From a virus: a stretch of 64,000 bases of DNA. A model generated the notes under the pieces. The model saw nothing but the letters and a program-made list of their open reading frames with translations. It ran no database searches and had not been told where the DNA came from. This document shows, in pieces, positions 54,241 to 62,821 of the stretch. Position 1 is the first letter of the stretch. Every line of letters begins with the position of its first letter. The translations under genes and the position numbers were made by a program. Where the stretch lies: positions 95,568 through 159,567 of the IMG/VR virus record IMGVR_UViG_3300011115_000879. The stretch is one strand, 5' to 3'.

Positions 54241-54420
54241 ATGGAGGATAAACCAATGAAGTGCATTAAGAATTTAAAAACAGGAAACATTATCAGAGTA
54301 ACTGATCAACAAGCAGACCAAACAGTAGGTAGAGAATGGAAATTCGTTCCTAAATCAGAGTGGAAAAACAAAGACACTGCTGAAGTAAGTCATCAAGTAG
54401 AAACTAAAAAAGCTAAGTAA
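54241..54420 (+). CDS. Small basic protein
   Basis: A 59-residue frame, M-E-D-K-P-M-K-C-I-K, with an internal start at the M after P. It contains T-G-N-I-I-R-V-T and W-K-F-V-P-K-S-E-W-K, a pattern of small beta-rich phage proteins. The stop shares a base with the next start (TAATG). Function unknown. Confidence 0.6.
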   Translation: MEDKPMKCIKNLKTGNIIRVTDQQADQTVGREWKFVPKSEWKNKDTAEVSHQVETKKAK

Positions 54421-54542
54421 TGGAAGCAATCCTTCACACACTAGGTTTATGTGGAGAGAAGCACATAAATCTTATAGCACTATTATCTGAATGGCCAAGT
54501 CTATTTCATACATTCAGCTACATTAAAAATATATTTAAATGA
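54420..54542 (+). CDS. Very small protein coupled to queE
   Basis: A 40-residue frame beginning M-E-A-I-L-H-T-L-G-L-C-G. It overlaps the previous stop by one base and the queE start by four bases (ATGA). The double overlap argues for real translation, but no function is recognised. Confidence 0.55.
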   Translation: MEAILHTLGLCGEKHINLIALLSEWPSLFHTFSYIKNIFK

Positions 54543-55402
54543 GTAAAATTGATTCAAATAAACTACTAATCAGTAGCGACTTCTATTCAGTACAAGGTGA
54601 AGGTATATCAACAGGTATTCCAGCATACTTCGTCCGTCTAGGTAATTGTAATCTAACATGTGGAATGTCTAGGTTATTTACTAATAGCTTACTGAAGGAA
54701 GCAGCATTAGCTGATGGTGAAATCTTTAAAGGAGATTTAGAATTAGAAGGTAAAGCATCGTGGACTTGCGATAGTACCTCACAATGGTTATGGCGTGGTG
54801 AGAATAAAGACTTTCAATATCTAATCGATCAATGGAAAGAGCAAGGTATCTATGATGATATTAAGAACGGTACTATCCATATTATTTGGACTGGTGGTGA
54901 ACCTACAATTAAAGGTCATCAAGAGGCTATTGTTAATTTCTTCCAATACTGGAGATTATTAGTAGATCCAGAAATCGAATTTGCATATAGTGGCTACCAA
55001 TCAGCTATTCCATTTAATGAAATAGAAACTAACGGTACAGTACCTATAGACGGACCTTTGTTTAGATTGATTGATCAAATCAACTGCTCTCCTAAGCTAT
55101 CTAATTCAGGTATGACAGCTAAGCAACGTATCAATCCAGAAGCAATCGAGCGTATTAAACAACATTCCAATTATCAGTTTAAATTTGTAATTAGCAATGA
55201 AGAAGACATTAAAGAACTATTCCGTGACTTTGTCGTACCATTTAGTATACCTCTTTCCAACGTTGTTTGCATGCCAGGACTAGATAGTCAGACTGATTTT
55301 CATGAGCGTACTCAATTTGTACTAGAGATGGCTAAGAAATATAAATTTAGAGGAATGACAAGATTACACATTTCAGCTTGGGATAAAACACTAAACGTAT
55401 AA
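54539..55402 (+). CDS. queE: 7-carboxy-7-deazaguanine synthase (QueE), radical SAM
   Basis: A 287-residue radical SAM enzyme: S-V-Q-G-E-G near 18, then N-C-N-L-T-C with two iron-sulfur Cys, and the third Cys ~40 residues later in W-T-C-D-S. The insertion between the second and third Cys is a feature of phage-type QueE. I-I-W-T-G-G-E-P-T near 117 is the SAM-binding motif. It converts carboxytetrahydropterin to carboxydeazaguanine for QueC. Confidence 0.87.
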   Translation: MSKIDSNKLLISSDFYSVQGEGISTGIPAYFVRLGNCNLTCGMSRLFTNSLLKEAALADGEIFKGDLELEGKASWTCDSTSQWLWRGENKDFQYLIDQWKEQGIYDDIKNGTIHIIWTGGEPTIKGHQEAIVNFFQYWRLLVDPEIEFAYSGYQSAIPFNEIETNGTVPIDGPLFRLIDQINCSPKLSNSGMTAKQRINPEAIERIKQHSNYQFKFVISNEEDIKELFRDFVVPFSIPLSNVVCMPGLDSQTDFHERTQFVLEMAKKYKFRGMTRLHISAWDKTLNV

Positions 55403-55403
55403 T

Positions 55404-55799
55404 ATGAAAAGAATACCTACCCTGATTAATAAGTGGATTGCTAGTAAACTTGGATATAAAGTAGCAATGGTAAAAGAAAGAAATCCAACTACTACTATTG
55501 CAGGAGATAAAGAATTACTTGGGTATGTAGATATACAGGGATACTTATTCAGAAATGAACTCCTATCGCGTATTCAGCCAAGTAAGGCTCCTACAACTGC
55601 TAAAGAAATGTTTTTAACTGATCCTAAAACATACAACATGATAGAAACTTGGGATGAAATCTACGACCAATATTACATGGATGAATATCCTACATTTGGA
55701 GGACCGTTCACCGATGCAAAAACATTTAGGGAGTGGTTAGAAATATACTACACACCTCCAGTAAGAAAAGATAGAGGTGAAGAAGCAGAAACAAATTAG
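55404..55799 (+). CDS. Hypothetical protein
   Basis: A 131-residue protein with a basic N-terminus and a Tyr/Asp/Glu-rich C-terminal half (Y-D-Q-Y-Y-M-D-E-Y-P-T-F-G-G-P-F). It lies between queE and folE and is probably in the same transcript. No family is recognised. Confidence 0.52.
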   Translation: MKRIPTLINKWIASKLGYKVAMVKERNPTTTIAGDKELLGYVDIQGYLFRNELLSRIQPSKAPTTAKEMFLTDPKTYNMIETWDEIYDQYYMDEYPTFGGPFTDAKTFREWLEIYYTPPVRKDRGEEAETN

Positions 55800-55819
55800 T
55801 ATATTTAAAATAAAAAATA

Positions 55820-56452
55820 ATGGAATTACTTAAAAAATCAAACGGCAACTTAGCTCGAACGCCAGAAGAAATTGAGCAAATGATTGATAAAGCAGCTACA
55901 GCATACTCTAGTTTCTTAGAAGCAGTAGGATTCGATCATACAGCAGATAGACAAACAGAAGATACACCACGTCGTGTTGCTAAAGCATGGCTTAAGGATC
56001 TAATCGTAGGTTCAGTAACAAACGAACCAAATATCACCACATTCCCTAACGATGAAGGATATGATGGATTAGTAATTCAATCAGGTATTCCTATCACTAG
56101 TATGTGTGCACATCATAATCTAGCATTTACTGGGTATGCTACAGTAGCGTATGTACCAGGCGAAACTGTAATTGGATTAAGCAAATTAAATCGTATTGTT
56201 GAATGGTTCAGCCGCAGACCACAAATGCAAGAATCATTAACACAACAAATTCATAGTTACATTTCTGATAAGATGGATTGCCCATCAGTAGCAGTAAGTA
56301 TCGCTTGTAAACACACATGCTGTTCACATAGAGGTATTAAACATGCATCTGTAATGTCTACAAATAAATTTTCAGGCGTATTTATGGAACCTGATAATCT
56401 AATCAGAGAAGAATTACTATCAGCAATTGAATTAAACGGAACTAAATTTTAA
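55820..56452 (+). CDS. folE: GTP cyclohydrolase I
   Basis: A 210-residue FolE. Zinc ligands are visible: C and H in M-C-A-H-H-N near 95 and a C in A-C-K-H-T-C-C-S-H near 163. E-D-T-P-R-R-V-A-K-A-W near 48 and G-L-S-K-L-N-R-I-V near 117 are further family marks. It makes dihydroneopterin triphosphate, the first step to preQ0, and so feeds the QueD-QueE-QueC-DpdA set. Confidence 0.93.
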   Translation: MELLKKSNGNLARTPEEIEQMIDKAATAYSSFLEAVGFDHTADRQTEDTPRRVAKAWLKDLIVGSVTNEPNITTFPNDEGYDGLVIQSGIPITSMCAHHNLAFTGYATVAYVPGETVIGLSKLNRIVEWFSRRPQMQESLTQQIHSYISDKMDCPSVAVSIACKHTCCSHRGIKHASVMSTNKFSGVFMEPDNLIREELLSAIELNGTKF

Positions 56453-56456
56453 TTAT

Positions 56457-56972
56457 ATGTTAAACGCAGCACAAATTATAGACGAAGGTCTATTGAAATT
56501 AAAACATACACAAGGTAAAGTAGCACAAGTAGGATACGATCTAACACTTAAGCAAGTAAATGAAGTTGGTGGACGACAAGGTCTAACAAGTGAACGCATT
56601 GGTAGAGTATTAAAGGAACAAACCCACCTAACAAATTACACACCATACCCACTAATGAATTTAGATGGTACTAATGGTTGGTTACTATATCCCGGAACAT
56701 ATGACATCACATTCAACGAAGGATGTAAATTACCAGATAATAGAGTAGCATTCATTAAACAACGTTCATCACTATATCGTAATGGTGCAGTTATTAATAG
56801 CCCAGTATTTGATCCCGGTTTTGAAACAGAATTCATGGGTACTATTATGTACGTACATGAAACAATATTCATTGAAGAAAATGCAAGAGTAGCACAAATC
56901 TACTTCCACGAATGCCAACCAGCTGAAAAATATGATGGTCAATGGCAAGGTGATAAACAACGTACCGCTTAA
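56457..56972 (+). CDS. dCTP deaminase / dUTPase-family enzyme
   Basis: A 171-residue protein of the dCTP deaminase/dUTPase fold. It shows Q-V-G-Y-D-L-T near 22, R-S-S-L-Y-R-N-G near 104 and S-P-V-F-D-P-G-F near 116. The deaminase glutamate position is not certain, so it may be dUTPase-like or bifunctional. It supplies or clears dUTP alongside the ribonucleotide reductase. Confidence 0.82.
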   Translation: MLNAAQIIDEGLLKLKHTQGKVAQVGYDLTLKQVNEVGGRQGLTSERIGRVLKEQTHLTNYTPYPLMNLDGTNGWLLYPGTYDITFNEGCKLPDNRVAFIKQRSSLYRNGAVINSPVFDPGFETEFMGTIMYVHETIFIEENARVAQIYFHECQPAEKYDGQWQGDKQRTA

Positions 56973-56998
56973 AATCCCAATGTAAACTGCAATAAAGT

Positions 56999-57030
56999 AT
57001 AGCTCCTCATAATGAGGGGCTATTTACTTT
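56999..57030 (+). terminator. Rho-independent terminator
   Basis: ATAGCTCCTCA (56999-57009) pairs with TGAGGGGCTAT (57013-57023), with one G-T pair, and is followed by TTACTTT. Confidence 0.75.
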
Positions 57031-57032
57031 GC

Positions 57033-57041
57033 ATATTTATA
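57033..57041 (+). promoter_or_regulatory. Late-promoter-like motif ATATTTATA
   Basis: Follows the terminator directly and ends 17 nt before the fibre gene at 57059. Confidence 0.5.
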
Positions 57042-57058
57042 TGTAAATACAATACACA

Positions 57059-59134
57059 ATGGGTTTAATATTAAGACAAACAACAACTGCAAATAGTGGT
57101 AATACGTTATCAATAAAAGGAATAGCATTATCTTACACTGAAGGTGATGGTAATTTCATGTATTTATTAACTAATATGTCTGGTAGTAGTAATAGTATTA
57201 CTGGATCTACTAGTATATTAGGTGGGTTGAATGTAACTGGAGGAATAACAGGATCATTTAGTGGATCATTATTAGGAACAGCATCGTACGCTTCAAACGC
57301 TTCTGTGCAAACAATAGGAAGCTCATTATACTCAATCAACCCATCTACATCAGGATTTAGTACTTCTAATGGTATATTTTTAGGAAGTTCTGCGGGGTAT
57401 GGGGCTACTAATGCTTCTAATACTATTATGATGGGCGAAAGCGCCGGGTATACATCAACAGATGCTTCCGTTTCAGTTTTTATAGGATCACTAGCTGGTT
57501 ATACTGCTCCCTCAGCATCACGTTCTGTTTTTATAGGACGAGAAGCCGGATATTCAGCAACAAATGCTAGTCGATCAGTATTTTTAGGAAATTTAGCAGG
57601 AGAATATGCACCTAATGCAGCAAATGCCGTTTTTATAGGAGGTAATGCCGGATTAAGTTCAACAAGTGCTAGTGGATCTGTTTTTATAGGTTTTAATGCA
57701 GGAACATCCCAAGCCAATGCTAGTTATAGTACATTTATTGGATATCAAGCAGGAACTTGGCCATCAACTCTAGGATCTAATAATATAATAATTGGTACTA
57801 ATATAACTCTCCCAGCCGGCACAAAAGATTCAATCAATATAGGTGGTATTATATTTGCTACAGGATCATATGCAACTACAACAGGCAATCCATCTTCTTC
57901 AGCAATGCCTAATACTAGAGTAGGTATAGGAATATCCACACCATCCGCATCACTCCATGTATCAGGAACAGTAATGTTCCCTAACCTAACAGCAACATCA
58001 TCTTTATCTAATGTAATATTAATTGATACTACAACAGGACAACTATACTATACTTCATCAACAGCAGGAGGTATAAGCCCATTTGTTGTAGTAAACGGAA
58101 GTCAAATATCTAATGGAACTACAGCAACTGGATTCTATAGTGGTATATATACCGCAGTAACAGGAAGTTTTGGAGCACAAACTACTGATTGGAGTCCTAC
58201 CGGACTTGCAGGTTCATATATACAAATGTCACTAAGTGGATCTACAGGTAATATCCCGGGTAAAATAGATGTAATTAATAAAGGTACATCTAGTGGATCA
58301 TTACTTCTTAATACTAATGGTGGAAGTGTAGGAATAGGAGCAACAACATTTGATAGTACAAATCCAGAAAAATTATTAGTATCCGGATCTACTATTAATA
58401 CAATAGTAGGTAAAGCAAATATTAATAGTTACACTCAATTAAATATAAGCAATAAAAATGCAGGATCATCAGCATCATCCGATGTAGTAGCTACTAACGA
58501 TATAGGAACTGAAAGTGGTAATTTCATTAACATGGGTATTAATAGCTCTACATTTAATGGGGCTATCGGAACAGCAAGTGATGCTTATCTATACAATACA
58601 GGATCCACATTGTGGATAGGAAATGCAACACCAGGAGTAAGTGGTAGTATTAAATTCTTCGCTGGTAATAACACTACTTTAGTAGCTATGTTTATTTCAT
58701 CAAGTGGTAATATAGGCATAGGAACTACAACCCCATCATCATCACTAGATATAGATGGTGATCTTACAGTAAAACATATTAAAGGTAGAACAGTAGCACC
58801 AACAATAGTATCCGGATCCGGAGCAGGAACAGGAGCGACAGTCTCAATTACAGGTAGTAACTTAGCAGGAACAATAACATTAACAACAGCTGGAACACCA
58901 GCAGCAAATGCTACTATAGCTACAATATCATATAATACAATATTAACATCAGTTGGTTATCCTTTAATAACACCCGCAAATCTTAATTCTGCTGCACTTG
59001 GAATTACAGGATCAACAAAACCAGTATATGCTGATGTTGCAACTGCCTCTAACCTATCATTTATATTAAAATCCGGTACAACAGGATTAACAACAGGATT
59101 AACATACAGATGGTTCTATCATATAATGCAATAA
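57059..59134 (+). CDS. Tail fibre/adhesin-like protein D with 17-residue repeats
   Basis: A 691-residue protein. The N-terminus (about 1-85) ends in the T-G-S-F-S-G-S-L-L-G-T-A-S-Y-A cassette shared with other fibres. Residues ~105-235 are eight repeats of 17 residues, pattern S-V-F-I-G-x-x-A-G-Y-x-A-x-x-A-S-x, like the left-handed parallel beta-roll of YadA-type adhesin heads. The C-terminal part has an L-G-I-G-T-T-T-P-S-S-S-L-D motif and ends with an aromatic tail. It is placed alone in the metabolic region, flanked by terminators and with its own late motif. Confidence 0.72.
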   Translation: MGLILRQTTTANSGNTLSIKGIALSYTEGDGNFMYLLTNMSGSSNSITGSTSILGGLNVTGGITGSFSGSLLGTASYASNASVQTIGSSLYSINPSTSGFSTSNGIFLGSSAGYGATNASNTIMMGESAGYTSTDASVSVFIGSLAGYTAPSASRSVFIGREAGYSATNASRSVFLGNLAGEYAPNAANAVFIGGNAGLSSTSASGSVFIGFNAGTSQANASYSTFIGYQAGTWPSTLGSNNIIIGTNITLPAGTKDSINIGGIIFATGSYATTTGNPSSSAMPNTRVGIGISTPSASLHVSGTVMFPNLTATSSLSNVILIDTTTGQLYYTSSTAGGISPFVVVNGSQISNGTTATGFYSGIYTAVTGSFGAQTTDWSPTGLAGSYIQMSLSGSTGNIPGKIDVINKGTSSGSLLLNTNGGSVGIGATTFDSTNPEKLLVSGSTINTIVGKANINSYTQLNISNKNAGSSASSDVVATNDIGTESGNFINMGINSSTFNGAIGTASDAYLYNTGSTLWIGNATPGVSGSIKFFAGNNTTLVAMFISSSGNIGIGTTTPSSSLDIDGDLTVKHIKGRTVAPTIVSGSGAGTGATVSITGSNLAGTITLTTAGTPAANATIATISYNTILTSVGYPLITPANLNSAALGITGSTKPVYADVATASNLSFILKSGTTGLTTGLTYRWFYHIMQ
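57371..57762 (+). repeat. 51-bp tandem repeats in fibre D
   Basis: Eight consecutive 51-bp units encode F/M-I-G-x-x-A-G repeats of 17 residues. The sequence has drifted between units, but the spacing is exact. Confidence 0.75.
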
Positions 59135-59159
59135 TATAAAACATATAAAATTTAAAGTT

Positions 59160-59183
59160 GGGAACTGCAAAGTTCCCTTCTTA
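59160..59183 (+). terminator. Rho-independent terminator with GCAA loop
   Basis: GGGAACT (59160-59166) pairs with AGTTCCC (59171-59177) around GCAA, a stable GNRA-type loop, and TTCTT follows. It separates the fibre gene from the polymerase gene. Confidence 0.8.
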
Positions 59184-59193
59184 TATTTAACGT

Positions 59194-61776
59194 ATGTATC
59201 AATCAATATATTATGATCGCCCAACGTATACTTATTATCTAAGAGATGATGAGAAAGGCTGGATGGATTTCAAATACACACCAGAGTTATATAAGATAAC
59301 TCCAAATGGACCTCTAGAAACACTAGACGGTAAACGCGCAACTCCAGTCGACAAATACGAATGGCGCGATACTTCCCTATATGAACAAGACGTTGATAAA
59401 TGCACCCGCGTATTAATCGACCTATACAAGGACAGCGATGATGCTCCTAAATTTCAAAACATAGTATATTTCGATATTGAGTGTGAAATTGGTGGAACAT
59501 TAACCTCAGAGTACATCAAAACAGCACCAATGAAGATGACTTCAGTTGCTATATACGATGCTACTACTAAAAAACACTACTGTCTAATACTAGATGAAAA
59601 ACAACAACTTACTTCTATTGAAGAAGAAAATAGACAAGTAAAACCATACACTACAGAAGCAAACATGCTTTCAGCGTTTCTAGATTTATGGGAACAACTA
59701 GACCCAACTATCATTACAGGATGGAATAGTGGATTCTTCGATGTACCTTACATGTACTATAGAATATGTAACGTATTAGGTAAAGAACAAGCAGCTCGCC
59801 TATCACCAATCCGCAAATTTAACTTTACTGAATGGAATCAATCACAACCTATTGAAATAGGAGGTATTAATCATTTAGATTATATGTTACTATTTAAGAA
59901 GTTCATTGTAAAACAAGAACCATCATATAAATTAAATGATATAGGTACTAAATACGTTAAATTAGGTAAAGTAGATTATGAGGGTTCATTAGATAAATTA
60001 TTCATAGATGATATAAATAAATTCATTGAGTATAACATTCGCGACGTTGAAATCATTATTGAATTAGAAAAGAAATTAAAATTCATTGACCTAACAATCG
60101 CTATTGGTCATCTATGTCATACACCTTACGAGAAAATATACCTATCAACATCATTAAATGATGGAGCTATATTAACATACCTCAAACGTCAAGGTATAGT
60201 ATCACCAAACAAACCTACAACAACAAACCCTGCACTTAAAGAAAGCACAGATGATGAATACGCAGGTGGATACCTAAAAGAACCAGTACCTGGTCTATAC
60301 GAATGGGTTATTGATCTAGATTTTACCTCGTTATATCCGTCCATTATACGCTCACTTAATATTGGAATTGAAACGTTAGTAGGCCGTATTGTAAATAATG
60401 GTAAATACGATAACCAATGGACATATGCTGAATTAAAGGAAATGAATGGTGATGATCTAATAGTAATAGAAAAACTAAACGAAAATTTCACAACAACTAA
60501 AGCACAAGTATCTGTAAATAAAGTTGTAAACATGATTGAATCAAATCAATGGATTACAGCAGCATCAGGAGCAATATTTAGAACAGATAAATCATCAGTA
60601 GTATGTGAAGTACTAACAGATTGGTTCAATAAGCGAGTTGAATATAAGAACCTAATGAAGAAAGCCTATAAAGCAGGCGATGCTGAGAAAGGTGAATTCT
60701 ATAATAGACGTCAACACGCCTATAAGATTAAACTGAATGACGTTTATGGCTGCTACGCCATCAACGGATGGCGCTATACAGATGGACATAAGATTATATC
60801 ATCCGCCATTACATTAACAGGACAACGAGTAACACAAGAATCCATTAAATTCGTAAATAAATGGATGAATAAAAAACTAAACACAGTAGATAAAGATTAC
60901 GTTGTAACATCAGATACAGATTCACTATTCGTACAGGTAAAAGATATATTACTATTAAAAGGTATAGACACAACTAATAAAGAGGAATGCGTTAAAGGAA
61001 CATTAGAAATCGCCACCGAAGTACAGAAAGTAGCAAACGAATATATTGCTGAATTCGCAATGGAAGCGTTTCATATTCCAACAAACAGACAACACTTCTT
61101 CGAACTTAAACAAGAAGTAGTAATTGAACGAGGATACTTTGCAGGTAAACGTCGCTATGCAATGGCAATTGTAAATAAAGAAGGTGTACCTGTAGATGAA
61201 ATGATAATGATGGGATTAGATATGATGAAATCAAATATGCCTCCATTATATAAGAAATTCGGACATAGCCTACTAACAGAAATAATGGCTGGTAAACCCA
61301 AATTAGATATTGACAAGTACATAGTAGATTTTAAAACATCATTAGATCAATTACATTGGGGTGATTTAGCAAGACCTACAGGCGTTAAACAAATTAACTC
61401 ATACATTGCTAAACGCCCATCACCTGGAGAGATATTCAGTGAATTTAAATTAAAAGCACCTATTAACACAAAGGCAGCAGTATATTATAATGATTTGCTA
61501 AAATTTAAAAAAGCAGATAAAAAATACACAAGATTCACAGAAGGCGATAAAATGAAATATGTATCGCTGAAACCCAATCCATTTAACATCAACGTAATAG
61601 GCTTTACAGGATATAATGATCCTGAATTCATCACTTCATTTATTGACAAATATGTCGATAGAGAAGATGCATTCAATTCAGTACTATTAAATAAACTAAC
61701 AGGAATATATAGTGATCTAGGATGGGACTTTCCAGTATTAAATGCTAAAGTATTAAAATTCTTTAAATTCACATAA
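59194..61776 (+). CDS. Family B replicative DNA polymerase (gp43-like)
   Basis: An 860-residue polymerase with proofreading. Exo I Y-F-D-I-E-C-E is near 92-98, Exo II has I-T-G-W-N-S-G-F-F-D, and Exo III has Y-N-I-R-D. Polymerase motif A D-L-D-F-T-S-L-Y-P-S is near 374, motif B K-L-N-D-V-Y-G near 512 and motif C S-D-T-D-S near 573-577. All catalytic Asp residues are present. It is similar in size to T4 gp43 (898 residues). This is the likely main replicase, with the clamp encoded shortly downstream. Confidence 0.95.
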   Translation: MYQSIYYDRPTYTYYLRDDEKGWMDFKYTPELYKITPNGPLETLDGKRATPVDKYEWRDTSLYEQDVDKCTRVLIDLYKDSDDAPKFQNIVYFDIECEIGGTLTSEYIKTAPMKMTSVAIYDATTKKHYCLILDEKQQLTSIEEENRQVKPYTTEANMLSAFLDLWEQLDPTIITGWNSGFFDVPYMYYRICNVLGKEQAARLSPIRKFNFTEWNQSQPIEIGGINHLDYMLLFKKFIVKQEPSYKLNDIGTKYVKLGKVDYEGSLDKLFIDDINKFIEYNIRDVEIIIELEKKLKFIDLTIAIGHLCHTPYEKIYLSTSLNDGAILTYLKRQGIVSPNKPTTTNPALKESTDDEYAGGYLKEPVPGLYEWVIDLDFTSLYPSIIRSLNIGIETLVGRIVNNGKYDNQWTYAELKEMNGDDLIVIEKLNENFTTTKAQVSVNKVVNMIESNQWITAASGAIFRTDKSSVVCEVLTDWFNKRVEYKNLMKKAYKAGDAEKGEFYNRRQHAYKIKLNDVYGCYAINGWRYTDGHKIISSAITLTGQRVTQESIKFVNKWMNKKLNTVDKDYVVTSDTDSLFVQVKDILLLKGIDTTNKEECVKGTLEIATEVQKVANEYIAEFAMEAFHIPTNRQHFFELKQEVVIERGYFAGKRRYAMAIVNKEGVPVDEMIMMGLDMMKSNMPPLYKKFGHSLLTEIMAGKPKLDIDKYIVDFKTSLDQLHWGDLARPTGVKQINSYIAKRPSPGEIFSEFKLKAPINTKAAVYYNDLLKFKKADKKYTRFTEGDKMKYVSLKPNPFNINVIGFTGYNDPEFITSFIDKYVDREDAFNSVLLNKLTGIYSDLGWDFPVLNAKVLKFFKFT

Positions 61777-61777
61777 C

Positions 61778-62011
61778 ATGATCCGTTTAAACGAAAGTAC
61801 CAAACAAATAAGAGTAGATACAACAATCCAAATTATAGAAAAAGATGGTACTGAAGTAACAGTACCAGTAGTAATACTGGTGGGTATAAGTAAATTAAAA
61901 GAACAACAACATTACAACATATATAAAATAGCAAATATATTATTCAATAAAGAATTTATATTAAATCGACAACCACTTACACCTAAAAAATCATGGTGGA
62001 AATTGTGGTAA
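61778..62011 (+). CDS. Hypothetical protein
   Basis: A 77-residue protein starting M-I-R-L-N-E-S. L-N-E/S resembles the capsid-tag cleavage site, but the tag is truncated, so packaging is doubtful. The C-terminus is basic and Trp-rich (K-K-S-W-W-K-L-W), which may suit membrane or nucleic-acid contact. It begins 1 nt after the polymerase gene. Confidence 0.55.
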   Translation: MIRLNESTKQIRVDTTIQIIEKDGTEVTVPVVILVGISKLKEQQHYNIYKIANILFNKEFILNRQPLTPKKSWWKLW

Positions 62012-62039
62012 GTCAAAATAAAAGTTATATATTTAAGTT

Positions 62040-62765
62040 ATGAAAAAGTTATATTTAGAAGACATCATTGAAAAATACTACCTAGGTGGACTAGTAGAAC
62101 GTGTTAAAATTACAATCAAAGACAAAACACTAATTACTAAGTTCATATCTACTAAGAAAAACCTAGTAGGCAGTATCGAAGCACCAAACGTTACACTCGA
62201 AGATTGTGAATTTGGAGTATACGATACTAGTCAATTACTAAAACTAATTGGTATTACTGACCATTTCCTAGTATTGAACGTTGAAAAACACGGTAAAATA
62301 GCAAATAAGCTATTAATTGCTGACAACGAATATAATCTAGAATACGCATTAGCCGACACAATGTTAACACCTTCAGTACCATCAATTGAAGAACCAGAAT
62401 ATAATATGGTAGCGGATGTAGATACCGAATTTGTAACACGTTTCCTTAAAGCAAAGAAGGCATTAGGAACAGAGGTATTTATCGTTGAACAATCAACAGA
62501 CGTTGATGATAAACAAGCAATTAAGTTTACATTAGGTGGAACAGAAGGTTATACGAATAAAATTAACTTCACATTACCAACAACAAAACATTCAAGACCA
62601 GGTAAGATTACTAAATTTACATTAGAAGAATTCGGCGAAATATTAGCCGCAAATAAAGAGTTTAAATCAAGTGAATTAAGTGTATCCGAAGATGGATTAT
62701 TAAAAATTGAATTTCAAAACGAAGAAGGAGTAAAAGCTTCATATATTCTCGTCGGTAAGGACTAA
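62040..62765 (+). CDS. Sliding clamp (gp45-like)
   Basis: A 241-residue protein close in size to T4 gp45 (228). It has a clamp-like two-domain layout with F-G-V-Y-D-T-S-Q-L-L-K-L-I near 59 and a second domain from ~120. It ends in a beta-rich segment with I-L-V-G-K-D. It holds the polymerase on DNA and in T4 also activates late transcription. The assignment rests on length, pattern and position after the polymerase. Confidence 0.72.
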   Translation: MKKLYLEDIIEKYYLGGLVERVKITIKDKTLITKFISTKKNLVGSIEAPNVTLEDCEFGVYDTSQLLKLIGITDHFLVLNVEKHGKIANKLLIADNEYNLEYALADTMLTPSVPSIEEPEYNMVADVDTEFVTRFLKAKKALGTEVFIVEQSTDVDDKQAIKFTLGGTEGYTNKINFTLPTTKHSRPGKITKFTLEEFGEILAANKEFKSSELSVSEDGLLKIEFQNEEGVKASYILVGKD

Positions 62766-62821
62766 TCCTCATATACGTATATACGCAAACATTAAGTTAT
62801 AACAATAAATAAAAGTTACAA

